Shown: piece after piece, positions 1 to 9,700 of the stretch | How the letters are laid out: each line of letters begins with the position of its first letter | Position numbering within the stretch: the stretch's first letter is position 1 | NCBI GenBank assembly: GCA_964392615.1 | Contig: CAYMRB010000011.1 | Location: 1 to 49,176 of the forward strand | DNA from: CAYMRB01 sp964392615 | Lineage (GTDB): Bacteria; Planctomycetota; UBA8108 | DNA length: 49,176 nt | Reading direction: 5' to 3' | Notes under the pieces: generated by a model | Told to the model about the DNA's origin: nothing | Seen by the model: only the letters and a program-made list of their open reading frames with translations | Databases searched by the model: none | Position numbers and translations under genes: made by a program

Positions 1-65
1 CCGAGGCCGACACCGAGGCCGACTCCGATCCCGGCTCCGACCCCGACCCGACTCCGACTCCGACC
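1..65. repeat. Low-complexity CCGAC-rich tract
   Basis: The window opens with imperfect tandem CCGA-containing hexamers (ccgaggccgac, ccgactccgac and similar). On the plus strand they could encode an acidic/Ser/Pro/Thr tail ending a gene that lies off the edge. A related short tract occurs near the other end of the window (about 49096-49120). Nothing more specific can be said. Confidence 0.6.
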
Positions 66-72
66 CTGTCGC

Positions 73-105
73 AGCGCCGCCGGCACTGTCACGGCGGGCG
101 GCGCT
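73..105 (-). terminator. GC-rich hairpin downstream of the dehydrogenase gene
   Basis: A nine-base perfect stem (agcgccgcc at 73-81 pairing with ggcggcgct at 97-105) lies just downstream of the stop codon at 114 of the minus-strand dehydrogenase. There is no clear U-tract after it on the minus strand, so it may be a weak or Rho-assisted terminator or only a GC-rich inverted repeat. Confidence 0.35.
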
Positions 106-113
106 CCCCCACC

Positions 114-1223
114 TCACTCCCAGTCGACGATGACCTTCAAGCTGTCCGAATCCGCTGCGCGCGCGATCGCGGCGCCGAGCTGATCGGGCTTGAACCGCTC
201 GCTGTCGTCCGTCATCCGGTCGATACGCGACAGACGCTCCTGCGACAGGAACTCGTGCGCCAGCCGGATGCCCCGCATCGTGGAGCCGTGCGTCGCCTGG
301 TAGCACTGCAGGCGATAGTGGACGTCGTTGTTGAGGTCGAGCTCGTGGGCGATCCGTGGCTTGCCGTCCGCGCCCTTGACGCCCGCGTGAGCGTCGAGCA
401 CGGTGCCGTACCCCATCAGGCGCGGCGCGAGGTCATATGCTGCCTGCGCCGGCGCGTTGATCATCACGAAGTGCGGCTCGTTGAACGGCGCGCACTCGCG
501 CAGGACCTTGTCGACAACGTCGTCGTCCCATGCGATTCCGACAACGCGGTCGCCGCCGTCGCCGAAGTCCCTCAGCACGCGCTCCAGCCTCTCGCGCCCT
601 CGGTTGACGAGAACGACCTTGCGAGCGCCCATCGCGAGAGCGGCCTGCAAAGCGTACGTGCTCTGCGAGCCCGCGCCGATCAACACGACGATGCGGTTTT
701 CAATACAGGCGCACACGCGTGTCATGCCCTCGAGACAGCAGGCCAGGGGCTCGAGCTGACAAGCGTGGTCGGGATCAAAACCGGGCGAGAACCGAACGAT
801 CGGTCCATGCTGGACAAACCATGCGGGCAGGACGGCATGCGTCCGCGCGAACCCGGGAAACTCGTGCCCGGTCGCCTGGGTATTCGGACAGCTCGTCCAG
901 TCGCCCGTCCCCTGCTCGCCGCAGTAGATACAGTGGCGATCGCCACACGGAATATCGCAACCGAGGCCGACCAAGTCCCCTCGCTGATACGCGGAGACAG
1001 CGTCGCCGACGGCATCGACGACCGCACACACCTCGTGGAGAAGCAGCGCCGGCCACTCGCGAATACGCGGCAGCCCGTGCCGATAGATGACGACGTCCGA
1101 CTGGCACACCGAAGTCCGCAACGTGCGCAGCCGGATTTCTCCGGGCCCCGGCTCACCGACCTCCTGCTCCGTCGCCGTAAACGTACCGCCCGGCTTGTCG
1201 AGATAGTAGGCGAGACTCTTCAT
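114..1223 (-). CDS. Zinc-type MDR alcohol dehydrogenase family protein
   Basis: A 369-residue protein of the medium-chain dehydrogenase/reductase superfamily, expected to oxidise or reduce an alcohol or sugar with NAD(P). Near the N-terminus it has the zinc-ligand segment SVCQSD, then LLLHEV where classical members have GHE, then a structural-zinc-like Cys cluster (CGDRHCIYCGEQG...SCPN). Next come the EPLACCLEG segment, typical of polyol/threonine dehydrogenases, and a Rossmann loop GAGSQST. The Gly-to-Leu change before His-Glu and the altered dinucleotide loop mark it as divergent. I chose the ATG at 1223 rather than the TTG at 1283 because homology begins with MKSLAYYLDKPGG. It is separated from the next operon by 140 nt and may be transcribed alone. 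The substrate cannot be inferred. Confidence 0.8.
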   Translation of the reverse strand: MKSLAYYLDKPGGTFTATEQEVGEPGPGEIRLRTLRTSVCQSDVVIYRHGLPRIREWPALLLHEVCAVVDAVGDAVSAYQRGDLVGLGCDIPCGDRHCIYCGEQGTGDWTSCPNTQATGHEFPGFARTHAVLPAWFVQHGPIVRFSPGFDPDHACQLEPLACCLEGMTRVCACIENRIVVLIGAGSQSTYALQAALAMGARKVVLVNRGRERLERVLRDFGDGGDRVVGIAWDDDVVDKVLRECAPFNEPHFVMINAPAQAAYDLAPRLMGYGTVLDAHAGVKGADGKPRIAHELDLNNDVHYRLQCYQATHGSTMRGIRLAHEFLSQERLSRIDRMTDDSERFKPDQLGAAIARAADSDSLKVIVDWE

Positions 1224-1363
1224 CGCTTGCTGCGCCTCTTTCGCGCGTGGAAAACCGATCCGACCCTCAGGCCATACGCGCAACGCTCACCACCACGCCG
1301 CAGGCCTGGTCAACGGGCTGCTAACTCTACGAGGTGAGCCCTCGGGATGGAAGGGCCTCGCGC

Positions 1364-2920
1364 CTACTCGTCTTTCGCCCCGCCGAGCGTCACGCTGATC
1401 TTGTACTTCGTCTGCAAATGGGCATGCGCGCGGCTTGCCTGCCCCCGGCGCGGATAGCGCTTGCACACCTGGCGGAACGTCCGGATCGCGCTCTCCCGCT
1501 GTGCGGCCCGCTCGTGCGTGTACGCTATCTGCAGGAGCGCCTCCGGCGCGGAAGGTTCGTGGCTCATCACCTGGCGATACAGCACGAGCGCCTCGTTCCA
1601 CTCCTTCAGCTTGCGGTGACACCGCGCCATCGCGTTGTAGTTCGCCGGAAACCGGTCGCACTGGCGGTAGGTGTGGATCGCCTCCTTGTAGCGCTTGCTC
1701 GCGTCGTAGCACTCGGCGATCTCCCACTGCCAATGATCGATGCGTTCCGCGTCCGCTTGCATCAGCTCGCGGTAGATCTCGATCGCCGGGTCGTAGCGGC
1801 TCTCCTCGCGGTACATGTCCGCGATCAGGCTCTGCCCGCGAACCCGATCCTCGAACTGCCCGTACACTCGCCGCGCATCGTCACGCCGGTCGTGCGATTT
1901 GAGCCATTCGGCGACGCGGCCGAGAATGCCGTCGTCCTTGCCGAAGAGCTCGATGATCTTCTGGTAGACCTCCCAGACCTTCTCGTCGCGCCGAGCGGCC
2001 CCATGCGTTGACGCGATGCGGAGCCAGTGCGTCCGCGCGATGCGCTTGCCGTCCTCGGTCGTCGTATCGAGCGGCATCGCGGCGCGCACCTCCGCGATGA
2101 TCCGATCGGCGAGACGACGCCCCGTCTCGCGCGTCTCCTCGGTTCGAACGAGGTGCCGGATCGCGCCTTCGGTCGCCGCATGCAGTCGCTCCAAGAGCTC
2201 CGCCTCGTCTCGATAATTGGTCGCCAACGCCTCGCGCGCCCCGTCGAGATCGCCGCCTCCGCGCAGCACGTGGCTCGCGAGCTCGCGCGCCGCTCGCTCG
2301 CAGTGCTCCCGGCTGCCGTCGCGGCGCGGCGTGCTGAACGTCAGGTCCTTCCAGATCTCGACGCGGCGCTCGACATCTCCCTCGATGCGTGCGATATCCG
2401 CCAGGTCGACCCTCGCGAGCACCGCGACGAGGTGCTCGCCGTGCTCCTCCAGCACCTTGCCGTATGCCCTGCGCGCCTTCTTCATCTCGCCCATCGACTT
2501 GTACGAACGGCCGATCAAGTAGGCGGAGAGCGTCGCCTCGGGCGAATCCGGCCAGTAGTCGATGACGCTCTGAAACCCCTCCGTGATCGCCGTGTTCACC
2601 CGACGCAGTCGCGTCTGACAGTGACTCCACATCAGCTGCGCATACGGCGCGGCAGGGCTGCGCTCGTACAGCGTCAGGTACTTCTCGTACTCGGCGAGCG
2701 CGACCTTCCACTCCCCCTTCAGGTAGTACTTCTCCGCGACACGCAGCTGGTACCGCTCGACTTCCCGCAGTTTCGCGAACGTATCGACCTCGATGCGCTC
2801 GAGGTAGGACAACCTCCCCGCGGCCCGCGCACGACTCGGGCTGCTCACGACGAGTCCGCCTGCGATCGCGACTAACGCCGCCAGGGAAAGCGCGAGCCGT
2901 TGGACGGGATGCCCCGTCAT
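1364..2920 (-). CDS. Secreted TPR-repeat protein
   Basis: A 518-residue protein with an N-terminal signal peptide (hydrophobic stretch LALSLAALVAIAGGLVV ending near RARAAG). The rest is tetratricopeptide-like helical hairpins, for example AEKYYLKGEWKVALAEYEKY near the N-terminus and CYDASKRYKEAIHTYRQC in the C-terminal third. TPR proteins act as periplasmic scaffolds. It is the last gene of the ExbB/ExbD operon: its ATG at 2920 overlaps the stop of the DUF4159 gene (ATGA). A longer in-frame extension to 3115 only shadows the DUF4159 gene and was dropped. A partner role in the envelope machine is inferred from position; no enzymatic motif is visible. Confidence 0.8.
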   Translation of the reverse strand: MTGHPVQRLALSLAALVAIAGGLVVSSPSRARAAGRLSYLERIEVDTFAKLREVERYQLRVAEKYYLKGEWKVALAEYEKYLTLYERSPAAPYAQLMWSHCQTRLRRVNTAITEGFQSVIDYWPDSPEATLSAYLIGRSYKSMGEMKKARRAYGKVLEEHGEHLVAVLARVDLADIARIEGDVERRVEIWKDLTFSTPRRDGSREHCERAARELASHVLRGGGDLDGAREALATNYRDEAELLERLHAATEGAIRHLVRTEETRETGRRLADRIIAEVRAAMPLDTTTEDGKRIARTHWLRIASTHGAARRDEKVWEVYQKIIELFGKDDGILGRVAEWLKSHDRRDDARRVYGQFEDRVRGQSLIADMYREESRYDPAIEIYRELMQADAERIDHWQWEIAECYDASKRYKEAIHTYRQCDRFPANYNAMARCHRKLKEWNEALVLYRQVMSHEPSAPEALLQIAYTHERAAQRESAIRTFRQVCKRYPRRGQASRAHAHLQTKYKISVTLGGAKDE

Positions 2921-4428
2921 TCCTCGCTCGCCCCACCTCTCGCGTCGAGCCATTTGTTGTACTCCGCGTGAGCGTAGAAGATTACGTTGACGCCCAGCTG
3001 GTAGCAGAACTCCCAGATCTCCGTGCGCACTCCGGCGTGGCCGTCGGCCCATGCATCGCCGATGTCGCCGGGATGGTAGTAGACCACCCACCGCCCGTCC
3101 ACCTTCCACCCCCACGCGTCCTTGCCGCCATGTGGCGCGACGTACGGCAGGAACGGAATCGGATACGGTACGCGATGAACGACATCGTCCAGCGGTACAC
3201 GGACCGGCTCGACCTTCGGCAGCACGCGCCGCATGAGGTTGAAGAACTGACCGTGCCAGTGCCCGCTGCCGCCGTTGTCAGCGAAGATCATGCCGTGCTT
3301 CTCGAGCAGATACTCGCGCAGGATGCGGATCTCGGATCCGGACAGCGAGATGTTGCGCTGCCCGGTCATGTAGACGACCGGTGGGCTCTTGCCGGCCGGG
3401 AAGCTCTTGAGCTGCGCGACCTTTCTCGACTCGGTGCGCTTCGCGATCTTGTGCTGCGTGCGCACGCCGTACTCGACGAGCATGTTGAGGTCGGCGCCGA
3501 CGCCGAAGTCCTGATCCCAATCTCCGCCCGCGTACTCGAGGCGAATCAGCCGCACAACGCCGCGGCGCGTGCCGCCGGAGAAGCCCGCTCCCGTCCCCTT
3601 GCCGTATCCGACCGTATACGTGTGCTGCGTGATCTCCATCAGCTGGAGCTTCACGTCGTCGATCGGCGGAGGGTTGAACACGATCGCGCTGAACGGGTTG
3701 ATCACATACTTCTTCTTGATGACCTTCTGGACCTTGACGAGCTGCGCCAGCTGCTTCTGCTCCCCGCCACCCGCAGGCATCTCGTAGATCTCGCTACAGC
3801 CAGCGACTCGCAATAGCAGAAGAACGACCGTCAGGAACAACACGGAATACGACGACAGCGCGCCGATCGATTGGTTCAGCTTGCGCCGCCGCCGCCCCCA
3901 GTACCATGCATCGAGGTCGAGCGGGTTCCAGCGCCGCCGTCTGTCATCCACGCCGCGCGCGAGCGCGTCACGATCGCTGACAAGCGCGGCGGCAAGCGAC
4001 ACGTCGAGGCTCGGAACGCCGGCGTCGAGCGCCGCCTTCCGGCGCCGTTCGCGGTACCGCGAGGATCGCGTCTCGACGAGCCAAACCGTCCACGCGAGCC
4101 CGATCACGAACGACGCTGCGAGCCCCGCGCGCGCCAGCCCCGCACGCAGCGCATCGAGACCGAGGAAGTGCGCTGTGAACACGCACGACTGCCACACCGG
4201 GAGGAGGCAGAGGCTCTCGGTCGCCCGCTGCGAGATCGCGCCCCACGCCCTCGAGCGACGCAGCCAGTAGACGACGAGAGCCAACGCCGATGTGAACCCT
4301 GCGCCCTGGAGCCACTCGGGCAGCTGGTACCACGCGGTCGAGTCGAACCACAGCAGCGCCCAGGCGACGGCACTGATCACCGTCGTCGTCACCGCGCGTC
4401 GCTCGCGTTTCCACAGGCTCCGAATCAC
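2917..4428 (-). CDS. DUF4159-domain membrane protein
   Basis: A 503-residue protein. The N-terminal ~200 residues hold about four or five membrane segments (ISAVAWALLW, LAASFVIGLAWTVWLV and SYSVLFLTVVLLLLRVAG among them). The C-terminal half is a DUF4159 domain: GYGKGTGAGFSGGTRRGVVR leads into RLEYAGGDWDQD, DLNMLVEYGVRT, an ILREYLLEKHGMIFADNGG core and a WVVYYHPGDIGDAWADGHAG end. DUF4159 proteins commonly sit beside ExbB/ExbD and TPR genes in planctomycetes; the molecular function is unknown and the fold is often compared with glutamine-amidotransferase-like proteins. The start is a GTG at 4428, 25 nt after the upstream gene. Many DUF4159 proteins are simply secreted, so the polytopic N-terminal part is notable. 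Confidence 0.82.
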   Translation of the reverse strand: MIRSLWKRERRAVTTTVISAVAWALLWFDSTAWYQLPEWLQGAGFTSALALVVYWLRRSRAWGAISQRATESLCLLPVWQSCVFTAHFLGLDALRAGLARAGLAASFVIGLAWTVWLVETRSSRYRERRRKAALDAGVPSLDVSLAAALVSDRDALARGVDDRRRRWNPLDLDAWYWGRRRRKLNQSIGALSSYSVLFLTVVLLLLRVAGCSEIYEMPAGGGEQKQLAQLVKVQKVIKKKYVINPFSAIVFNPPPIDDVKLQLMEITQHTYTVGYGKGTGAGFSGGTRRGVVRLIRLEYAGGDWDQDFGVGADLNMLVEYGVRTQHKIAKRTESRKVAQLKSFPAGKSPPVVYMTGQRNISLSGSEIRILREYLLEKHGMIFADNGGSGHWHGQFFNLMRRVLPKVEPVRVPLDDVVHRVPYPIPFLPYVAPHGGKDAWGWKVDGRWVVYYHPGDIGDAWADGHAGVRTEIWEFCYQLGVNVIFYAHAEYNKWLDARGGASEE

Positions 4429-4453
4429 AACGGAACTCGGTCCTGGTCGTCAC

Positions 4454-4996
4454 TCATTCGTCGAGGCCATCGAGCAGGTCGTCGTTGCGGCTCTCCAGCG
4501 GGTTCTCCACGGCGTCCGGGTCCTTCGTCTCGCCGATGCCGAGCTTCTCGAGTACGTCGCCCCCACCAGCCGCGGCGTCACCGTCGGGGGCGGCCTCATC
4601 GCCCGAATCGCCCGAATCGCCGGCATCGCTCGCGGCGCCCGCCGCGACCACGTTCTCATCCGTCGCCTTGTCGTCAGCATCGGACGCAGCCGCAGTCGGA
4701 GCGGCGACATCGTCGGCGACGACCGACGCAGCGTGCCGCTCGAGCCAGTACGGACCGACGGTACACGCAGCGAGGATCAACGCGAAAATCACGATCGATG
4801 CGATCGTCGACCGCACGAGACCGCTCTGCGCCACCACGCCGAGCATCTCCTGCGGACTCCGTCCTCGCATACGTCGGAGGAACTCGCGGAGCTCCTCGGC
4901 GCTCGCGGTGCTGCTCTTGCGCACACGGCGCGCCTCGCGGCCGGGACCGCTTCCTGGCGCCTGGGCTTCGATGGGCTCGCGTCGCTCTTGCGTCAT
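4454..4996 (-). CDS. Single-pass membrane protein with acidic Ala/Asp/Gly tail
   Basis: A 180-residue hypothetical protein. It has a basic, charged N-terminal ~55 residues (GREARRVRKSS, ELREFLRRMRGRSP), one membrane segment (STIASIVIFALILAACTV) and then a low-complexity acidic tail rich in Ala, Asp and Gly (SDAGDSGDSGDEAAPDGDA). The orientation suggests a cytoplasmic head and a disordered extracytoplasmic tail. A strong GGAGGAG ribosome site lies upstream, and the ATG overlaps the stop of the preceding ExbD gene. By position between ExbD and DUF4159 it is probably a dedicated accessory of the motor complex, perhaps a linker like TonB or TolA; that is inference, since no TonB C-terminal domain is present. 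Confidence 0.72.
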   Translation of the reverse strand: MTQERREPIEAQAPGSGPGREARRVRKSSTASAEELREFLRRMRGRSPQEMLGVVAQSGLVRSTIASIVIFALILAACTVGPYWLERHAASVVADDVAAPTAAASDADDKATDENVVAAGAASDAGDSGDSGDEAAPDGDAAAGGGDVLEKLGIGETKDPDAVENPLESRNDDLLDGLDE

Positions 4997-5400
4997 TCGC
5001 GCTCCTCCTCGAGGATGTGAACCAAGTCACCGCCGGCTTCGCTGATCGCCTCGATCACCGGCTCGAAGTAGATCGCCGTCGCATCGCGATGCGCCTTCAG
5101 CAACACGGTGCGCTTGCCCTTCGGCGCGTCGCCGAGCTGCTCTTCGATCGCACTGGCGAGCACCGCGGTGCCGACTTCCTGCCCGTTGAGATGGACGCGG
5201 TTCTCGGCGTCGATGACGACGCTGGCCCGCGCATTGCCCGCACGCTCGACCTCGGCCGCGCTGGCCGGTTCCCAACGCAGGTGGCTGTCGTCCTGCGCCC
5301 GCGCGAGGATGACAAAGAAGATGAGCAGCAGAAACGCGATGTCCCCCATGGCCATCGCCGGGATCGTCGCCGTGTCGAGCTTCCTGCGCGCGATCTTCAT
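4993..5400 (-). CDS. exbD: ExbD/TolR-family biopolymer transport protein (copy 2)
   Basis: A 135-residue ExbD/TolR homologue with a short cytoplasmic N-terminus, one membrane helix and a periplasmic domain. The helix carries the proton-path aspartate in MGDIAFLLLIFFVIL, so the residue needed to couple proton flow is present. The periplasmic part has the usual strand-rich end (RASVVIDAENRVHLNGQEVG, KRTVLLKAHRDATAIYFEPV). It would form the ion-driven stator/rotor with the ExbB/TolQ protein and the other ExbD. The ATG at 5400 overlaps the previous ExbD stop (ATGA). A 28-residue upstream extension has no homology and was excluded. Confidence 0.9.
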   Translation of the reverse strand: MKIARRKLDTATIPAMAMGDIAFLLLIFFVILARAQDDSHLRWEPASAAEVERAGNARASVVIDAENRVHLNGQEVGTAVLASAIEEQLGDAPKGKRTVLLKAHRDATAIYFEPVIEAISEAGGDLVHILEEERE

Positions 5401-5819
5401 GGCGCTTGCACGGTCCGCTCTTCCTCGATCTGCAATGTGACGATGCCGCCGGCCTGCTCGATCCAGCCGCTCACCCGGATCCAATGCGCATACGGAGTGT
5501 CCTTTGCGCTCTTGACGACGACGACGCGATCCTCCGGCCGCGTCTTCCCATCGAGCAGCCCTCGCAGGCGCGGCACGAACCGCGCGGGGAGGACGGCCTC
5601 GCCGTTGATCGCGGCCGTCGCTCGCGTCAGCGCGACCTCGATGTTCTGGCTCTGCTCGCTCTTCTCCTTCTTCTCCTCGCTCTTGGGAATCGTCTGGTGA
5701 CGACCGGCGTCGGGCTGCACCGACGCACAGACGAGGAAGAACACGATCAGGATGAACGCGATGTCGCTGGTAGCGCCAGCGGGCAACTCGACCAACAAGC
5801 GGTTGCGTCGGAGCTTCAT
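5397..5819 (-). CDS. exbD: ExbD/TolR-family biopolymer transport protein (copy 1)
   Basis: A 140-residue ExbD/TolR homologue beginning MKLRRNRLLVELPAGATSD. The transmembrane helix keeps the conserved Asp (SDIAFILIVFFLVCAS). The periplasmic region has a charged Glu/Lys linker (PKSEEKKEKSEQSQNIEV) and a C-terminal domain ending IVTLQIEEERTVQAP. The two ExbD copies differ clearly, so they are probably distinct subunits of one complex rather than redundant duplicates. The start overlaps the stop of the ExbB/TolQ gene by 4 nt. The longer 374-residue reading in this frame is a shadow of that gene. Confidence 0.9.
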   Translation of the reverse strand: MKLRRNRLLVELPAGATSDIAFILIVFFLVCASVQPDAGRHQTIPKSEEKKEKSEQSQNIEVALTRATAAINGEAVLPARFVPRLRGLLDGKTRPEDRVVVVKSAKDTPYAHWIRVSGWIEQAGGIVTLQIEEERTVQAP

Positions 5820-6736
5820 GACGACGGCTTGGCGCGCTTGCGTCCCTCCAGCGTCATCCGCAGCGTGACGGCCTCGATGAGCTCGGCGGCCGATCCCTCG
5901 ACGTCGAGCACGAAGCGGTTGATGACGCTCGTGAAGTAGTTGAAGGCCAGGTACGCCGGAATGCCGATGATCAGCCCGAAGCAGGTCGTCAGCAGCGCGA
6001 CCTGGATACCCGACGCCGCGGCCTCGACGATATTCGCCTCGCCCATGCGTTCGACGATGTTCTTGAACGAGACGATCATGCCCTGCACCGTCCCGAGGAA
6101 ACCCAGCATCGGAGCGACGCTCGAAACCGTCGCGAGCACGGGCAGGTGGCGCTCGAGCGCCGCGACGACGTGGACGCCGTAGTCCTCCATGCTCTTCACG
6201 ACTTGCTGCTCGATGCGGGCCGGATCGTAGCCGAGTCGCCGCAGCACGAAGAACTTGCGCAGGCCGCACGCGAGGATCGCCGGCACCGGGCCGCGCTGGC
6301 CGTCGCAGAGCTTCAGTCCCTCTTGAATGCGGTCCTCGTTGAGGAGCTCGAGCACGCGGCGCCGTAGCCCCTCGGTGTCCGCGTTGAGCATCTTCAGGCT
6401 GCGCCAGCGCTCGATGATCACAGCGAGCATGAGGATGCCGAGGATGAGGATCGGCCACATGAAGAAGCCGCCCTCCAGCAGCAAGCCGAGCGCGCCGGTT
6501 TCGGTGAGGTCGTTCAGCCACTCGGGCAGCACGGACTCGCGCGTCGCTGTCGAGGCAGCGGCCGCAGTCGATTCCGTCATGTCGGTCGGCGTCGCGTCAT
6601 CTGCGCCCACCGCCTCCGCTGGCGGTGGCGACGCTTCCTGAGCCGACAGCGACGGCGGCGCCGATACCGCTGCGAACAGGATCGTCAGGGCGGCTGCCAG
6701 CAACAGAGCTGTCCCGATACGGAACCTATTCATCAT
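5816..6736 (-). CDS. exbB: MotA/TolQ/ExbB proton channel family protein
   Basis: A 306-residue inner-membrane protein. It starts with a signal or anchor helix and a Pro/Ala/Thr-rich linker (about residues 1-75). The three-helix MotA_ExbB core follows: GFFMWPILILGILMLAVIIE, then SSVAPMLGFLGTVQGMIVSF, then ALLTTCFGLIIGIPAYLAF. These are the family signature helices that form the pentameric proton channel around ExbD. The start is one of two tandem ATGs (6736 or 6733) that overlap the last codons of the giant upstream gene, implying translational coupling. Families with this periplasmic N-terminal extension are common in planctomycetes and delta-proteobacteria. What it energises is unknown; the co-encoded giant TPR protein is the obvious candidate. 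Confidence 0.9.
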   Translation of the reverse strand: MMNRFRIGTALLLAAALTILFAAVSAPPSLSAQEASPPPAEAVGADDATPTDMTESTAAAASTATRESVLPEWLNDLTETGALGLLLEGGFFMWPILILGILMLAVIIERWRSLKMLNADTEGLRRRVLELLNEDRIQEGLKLCDGQRGPVPAILACGLRKFFVLRRLGYDPARIEQQVVKSMEDYGVHVVAALERHLPVLATVSSVAPMLGFLGTVQGMIVSFKNIVERMGEANIVEAAASGIQVALLTTCFGLIIGIPAYLAFNYFTSVINRFVLDVEGSAAELIEAVTLRMTLEGRKRAKPSS

Positions 6737-9700
6737 CGTCCTCGATCGAGCTCGCTTCCTTCTCGAACTGCGCCAGCATCTCCGGCAGCGCCAGGCGCCC
6801 GCGAGCGTACTTCGCCGCCTCGCTCTCCGGGAAGTCCCAACGGCAGCGGTTGTACCGGCGGAACGCGTCCGGGACCTTCTTCGCCATGCGGTAGCTCTCT
6901 CCGGACCAGAACAGCGCGTCAGCGCACAGGGCGTCCTCCGGGTAAGCCTTGGCAAAACCGTCGAAGGCCGCGGCCGCCGTCTTGAACTCCTCGGCCTTGT
7001 AGTGGCACTGGCCGACGCGGAACGCCATGCGCGACGCCCAGCGGTGGCTCGGGAAACGCTCGAGGAACTTCTTCCCGACCTGCGCAGCGACCTCGAAGTT
7101 CTCGGCCTTGTAGAAATGCTCGTCGATGCGAATCATCGCGTTCGCGATGAGCGGGCTCTTCGGATACGTCGCCGCGAGGGTGACGTACGCCTCCAGCGCC
7201 TCGTCGAAGTCGCCCGCCTCTTCGTAGCATTGCGCGAGCTTGTACTGCGCGTCCGCCGCGAGAGTGTGATCCGAGTATTCGCGAACGATCGTGCCGTACG
7301 CGTCGATCGCCTCGTCCCACTCCTCGAGCTCCTGCGCGAACTGCCCCAGGAGATACGCGACGCGCGGGGCGTACTGCGGATCCGGGAAGTCCTCCATGAG
7401 CTCGCGCAGCACGCGACGACCGGCTTCGAGGTCGGCCGTCATCTGCTCGTTGCGCTCGAGCCGGTGATGGCTCTTGAAGAGCTCGAAGTAGCTCTCCGCG
7501 ATGTGAAACCGCGTCTCGACCGCGAGGGACTCGTCGGCGAAGACCTTGCTGAAGGCCCACACGAGACCGTCCGTGCCGATGGCGACCGGCACCTCGCGCA
7601 TCACGTCGATCTCGCCCGACTCGCTGCTCGCCGCGCTGTCGTGGTACTCTACCTTCAGGCGATCGCCGAAGAAGCACTCGATCGCGGGGCTCTCGGGTCC
7701 GAGGTTCCCCGCCGTCGGCTTCTCGCTCGGCTCGAGGCGAATCGACCCGCTGAAGACGCCGCTGTGTCCGAGCGTCTCCTCGAGCTCGACCCACTCGTCC
7801 TCTCCACGGTCGGTCGTAACTCGAATGCGAGCCCTGTCGCGCGCGTCGGTCGCGTCGAGGTCGGGATCGTCGAGACGGAGGTACATCTTCTCGCCGACGT
7901 GAAGCAGCTCGACCTCCTCCTCGTACTCGCGGTCCGTGACGGCCAGCTCACCGTCCGCGACGAGCCGGCCGAGCGATTTCAGCGAGCGCTCCTCGCCGTC
8001 CGGACGGCGCGCGTCGACATAGGTCGACCTGATGCGGTCGTCTCCGGTCAGGTTGAACACGCGCACCGAGCCCGGCCCGAGCAGCGCCTCCTCGTCCTCG
8101 GTCGGCACCGGACCGCCGACGAGGCCCTCGCCCCCTGTCGCCGGGACGGGAACGATCGTCGGGCTGTCGGCACCGCCGAGCTCGAGGTGGACCTGGCCGA
8201 CGAAGCGCCCCTCCAGAAGCGCCCAATTGTCGACGTCGACCGGCACCAGATCGCGCGACGCGAACGCGGTCGACACGACGCAGCGCACGGTGACCTTGCC
8301 CCCGGTACGCTCCATGCCTTCCGGCGCGGAGGCGTCCATGCCGTTCGCCGCCCCGGTGTCGATCTCCACCAACACCTCGCTGCGGCTGTCCTTGGCCGCG
8401 TCCGGATCGATGACCTCGACCGTCAACGGGACCTGGTACGCGATGCCGTGAACGAGCGGCGCGTCGGCCGTGCCCTCGTTCTCCGGTGGTGGCAGGTAGA
8501 TCGCCTTCGGCTGCGCCTTCGCACCCGTCGCGCCCTCCGGCGGTCGCACCCACCGCGTGTCGACGATGCGCACCTTGCCCGCGGTGGGCTCGTTCACGTA
8601 CACGACGGCTTCGCGCGCGACCGAGTGCCCCGGAAACGTGTTCTGCTGGTCGATGGCGCGCAGCCAGATGCGATCGCCGGGCGCCACCGCCAATCGCGGG
8701 GCGGTCGACTCGCCGCCGCCGTTCGCGTCCGGAGAGGCAGCATCGGCGTCCGAAGACGGCGCAGCCGACGTCGACTCCTCTCGCGACAACGTGTCGATCT
8801 CGGTGCGGAAGACACCCGTGAACGGTTCGGTCTCGACCGCGATGAGTTCCACGGACGGCTCGTCGTTCACCGCGAGCCGGACGGGTACGCGGTCGCGTTC
8901 GGCGGTCGTGTCGAGGTCGTAATCGGTCACCTCGACGACGATGCGCTCGCCCGGATCGACGCGCAGCAAGCTCTTGCGGAAGGTCTGCACCGAGCCGTTC
9001 GCATCGCGCACGAAATCGTAGCCGATCGGCGCGATATCGGCGTCGAAGTACGTCGCCTGCAGCGTCGCGGTCAGCACGCGGTTTCTCTGCGCGTCGCCGG
9101 CGGTGCGCTCGTCGGTGTAGCTCGCCGTCACGATGTCACCCGCGGCGATCTCGAGCGTGTCATTCGTCGCGAACGAGAGCACATCGGCCGCAGTCGGGAT
9201 GTGGACGACAGGAGCCGCGCCCTTCGTCGCCGAGTCAGCCGGCCCGGAGATCTCCACATGGCTGACGGCGACGGCCTCGCCGCTGTACTCGTGGACGACG
9301 AACCGCACGTACCGCACGGCGTGTGGCGCGACGCGGAACTCCCAGCCCGGCGTTTTCACCGGGTCCGACGCCTTCGGCTCCGAAGACGCGTCGTCAACGG
9401 CCGCAGCCGGCTTCGCAGCGCTCGCAAGCCGACGCGCCGTCGAGCTCTCGAGGTCGAAGTCGGTCGCCCGGAACGGTGCAAGGACGACTTGCGCGCTATT
9501 CGGATTCTCCCGCGCGCGTTTGACCTCTACGGCCGTCTCCGCGTCGGGCTTGTCGACCACCGCGAACACGGTCAGCTCGTGAAGCCCCTTGTCGAGCCAC
9601 ACGTCGACTTCGCGGCTGCCCTTGCCCAGCGCGAGCTCGGGAACTCCGTCGACGACGACCGCGTTCTGCGACCCGGGCACCGAGATCCGCATCGCGCCGG

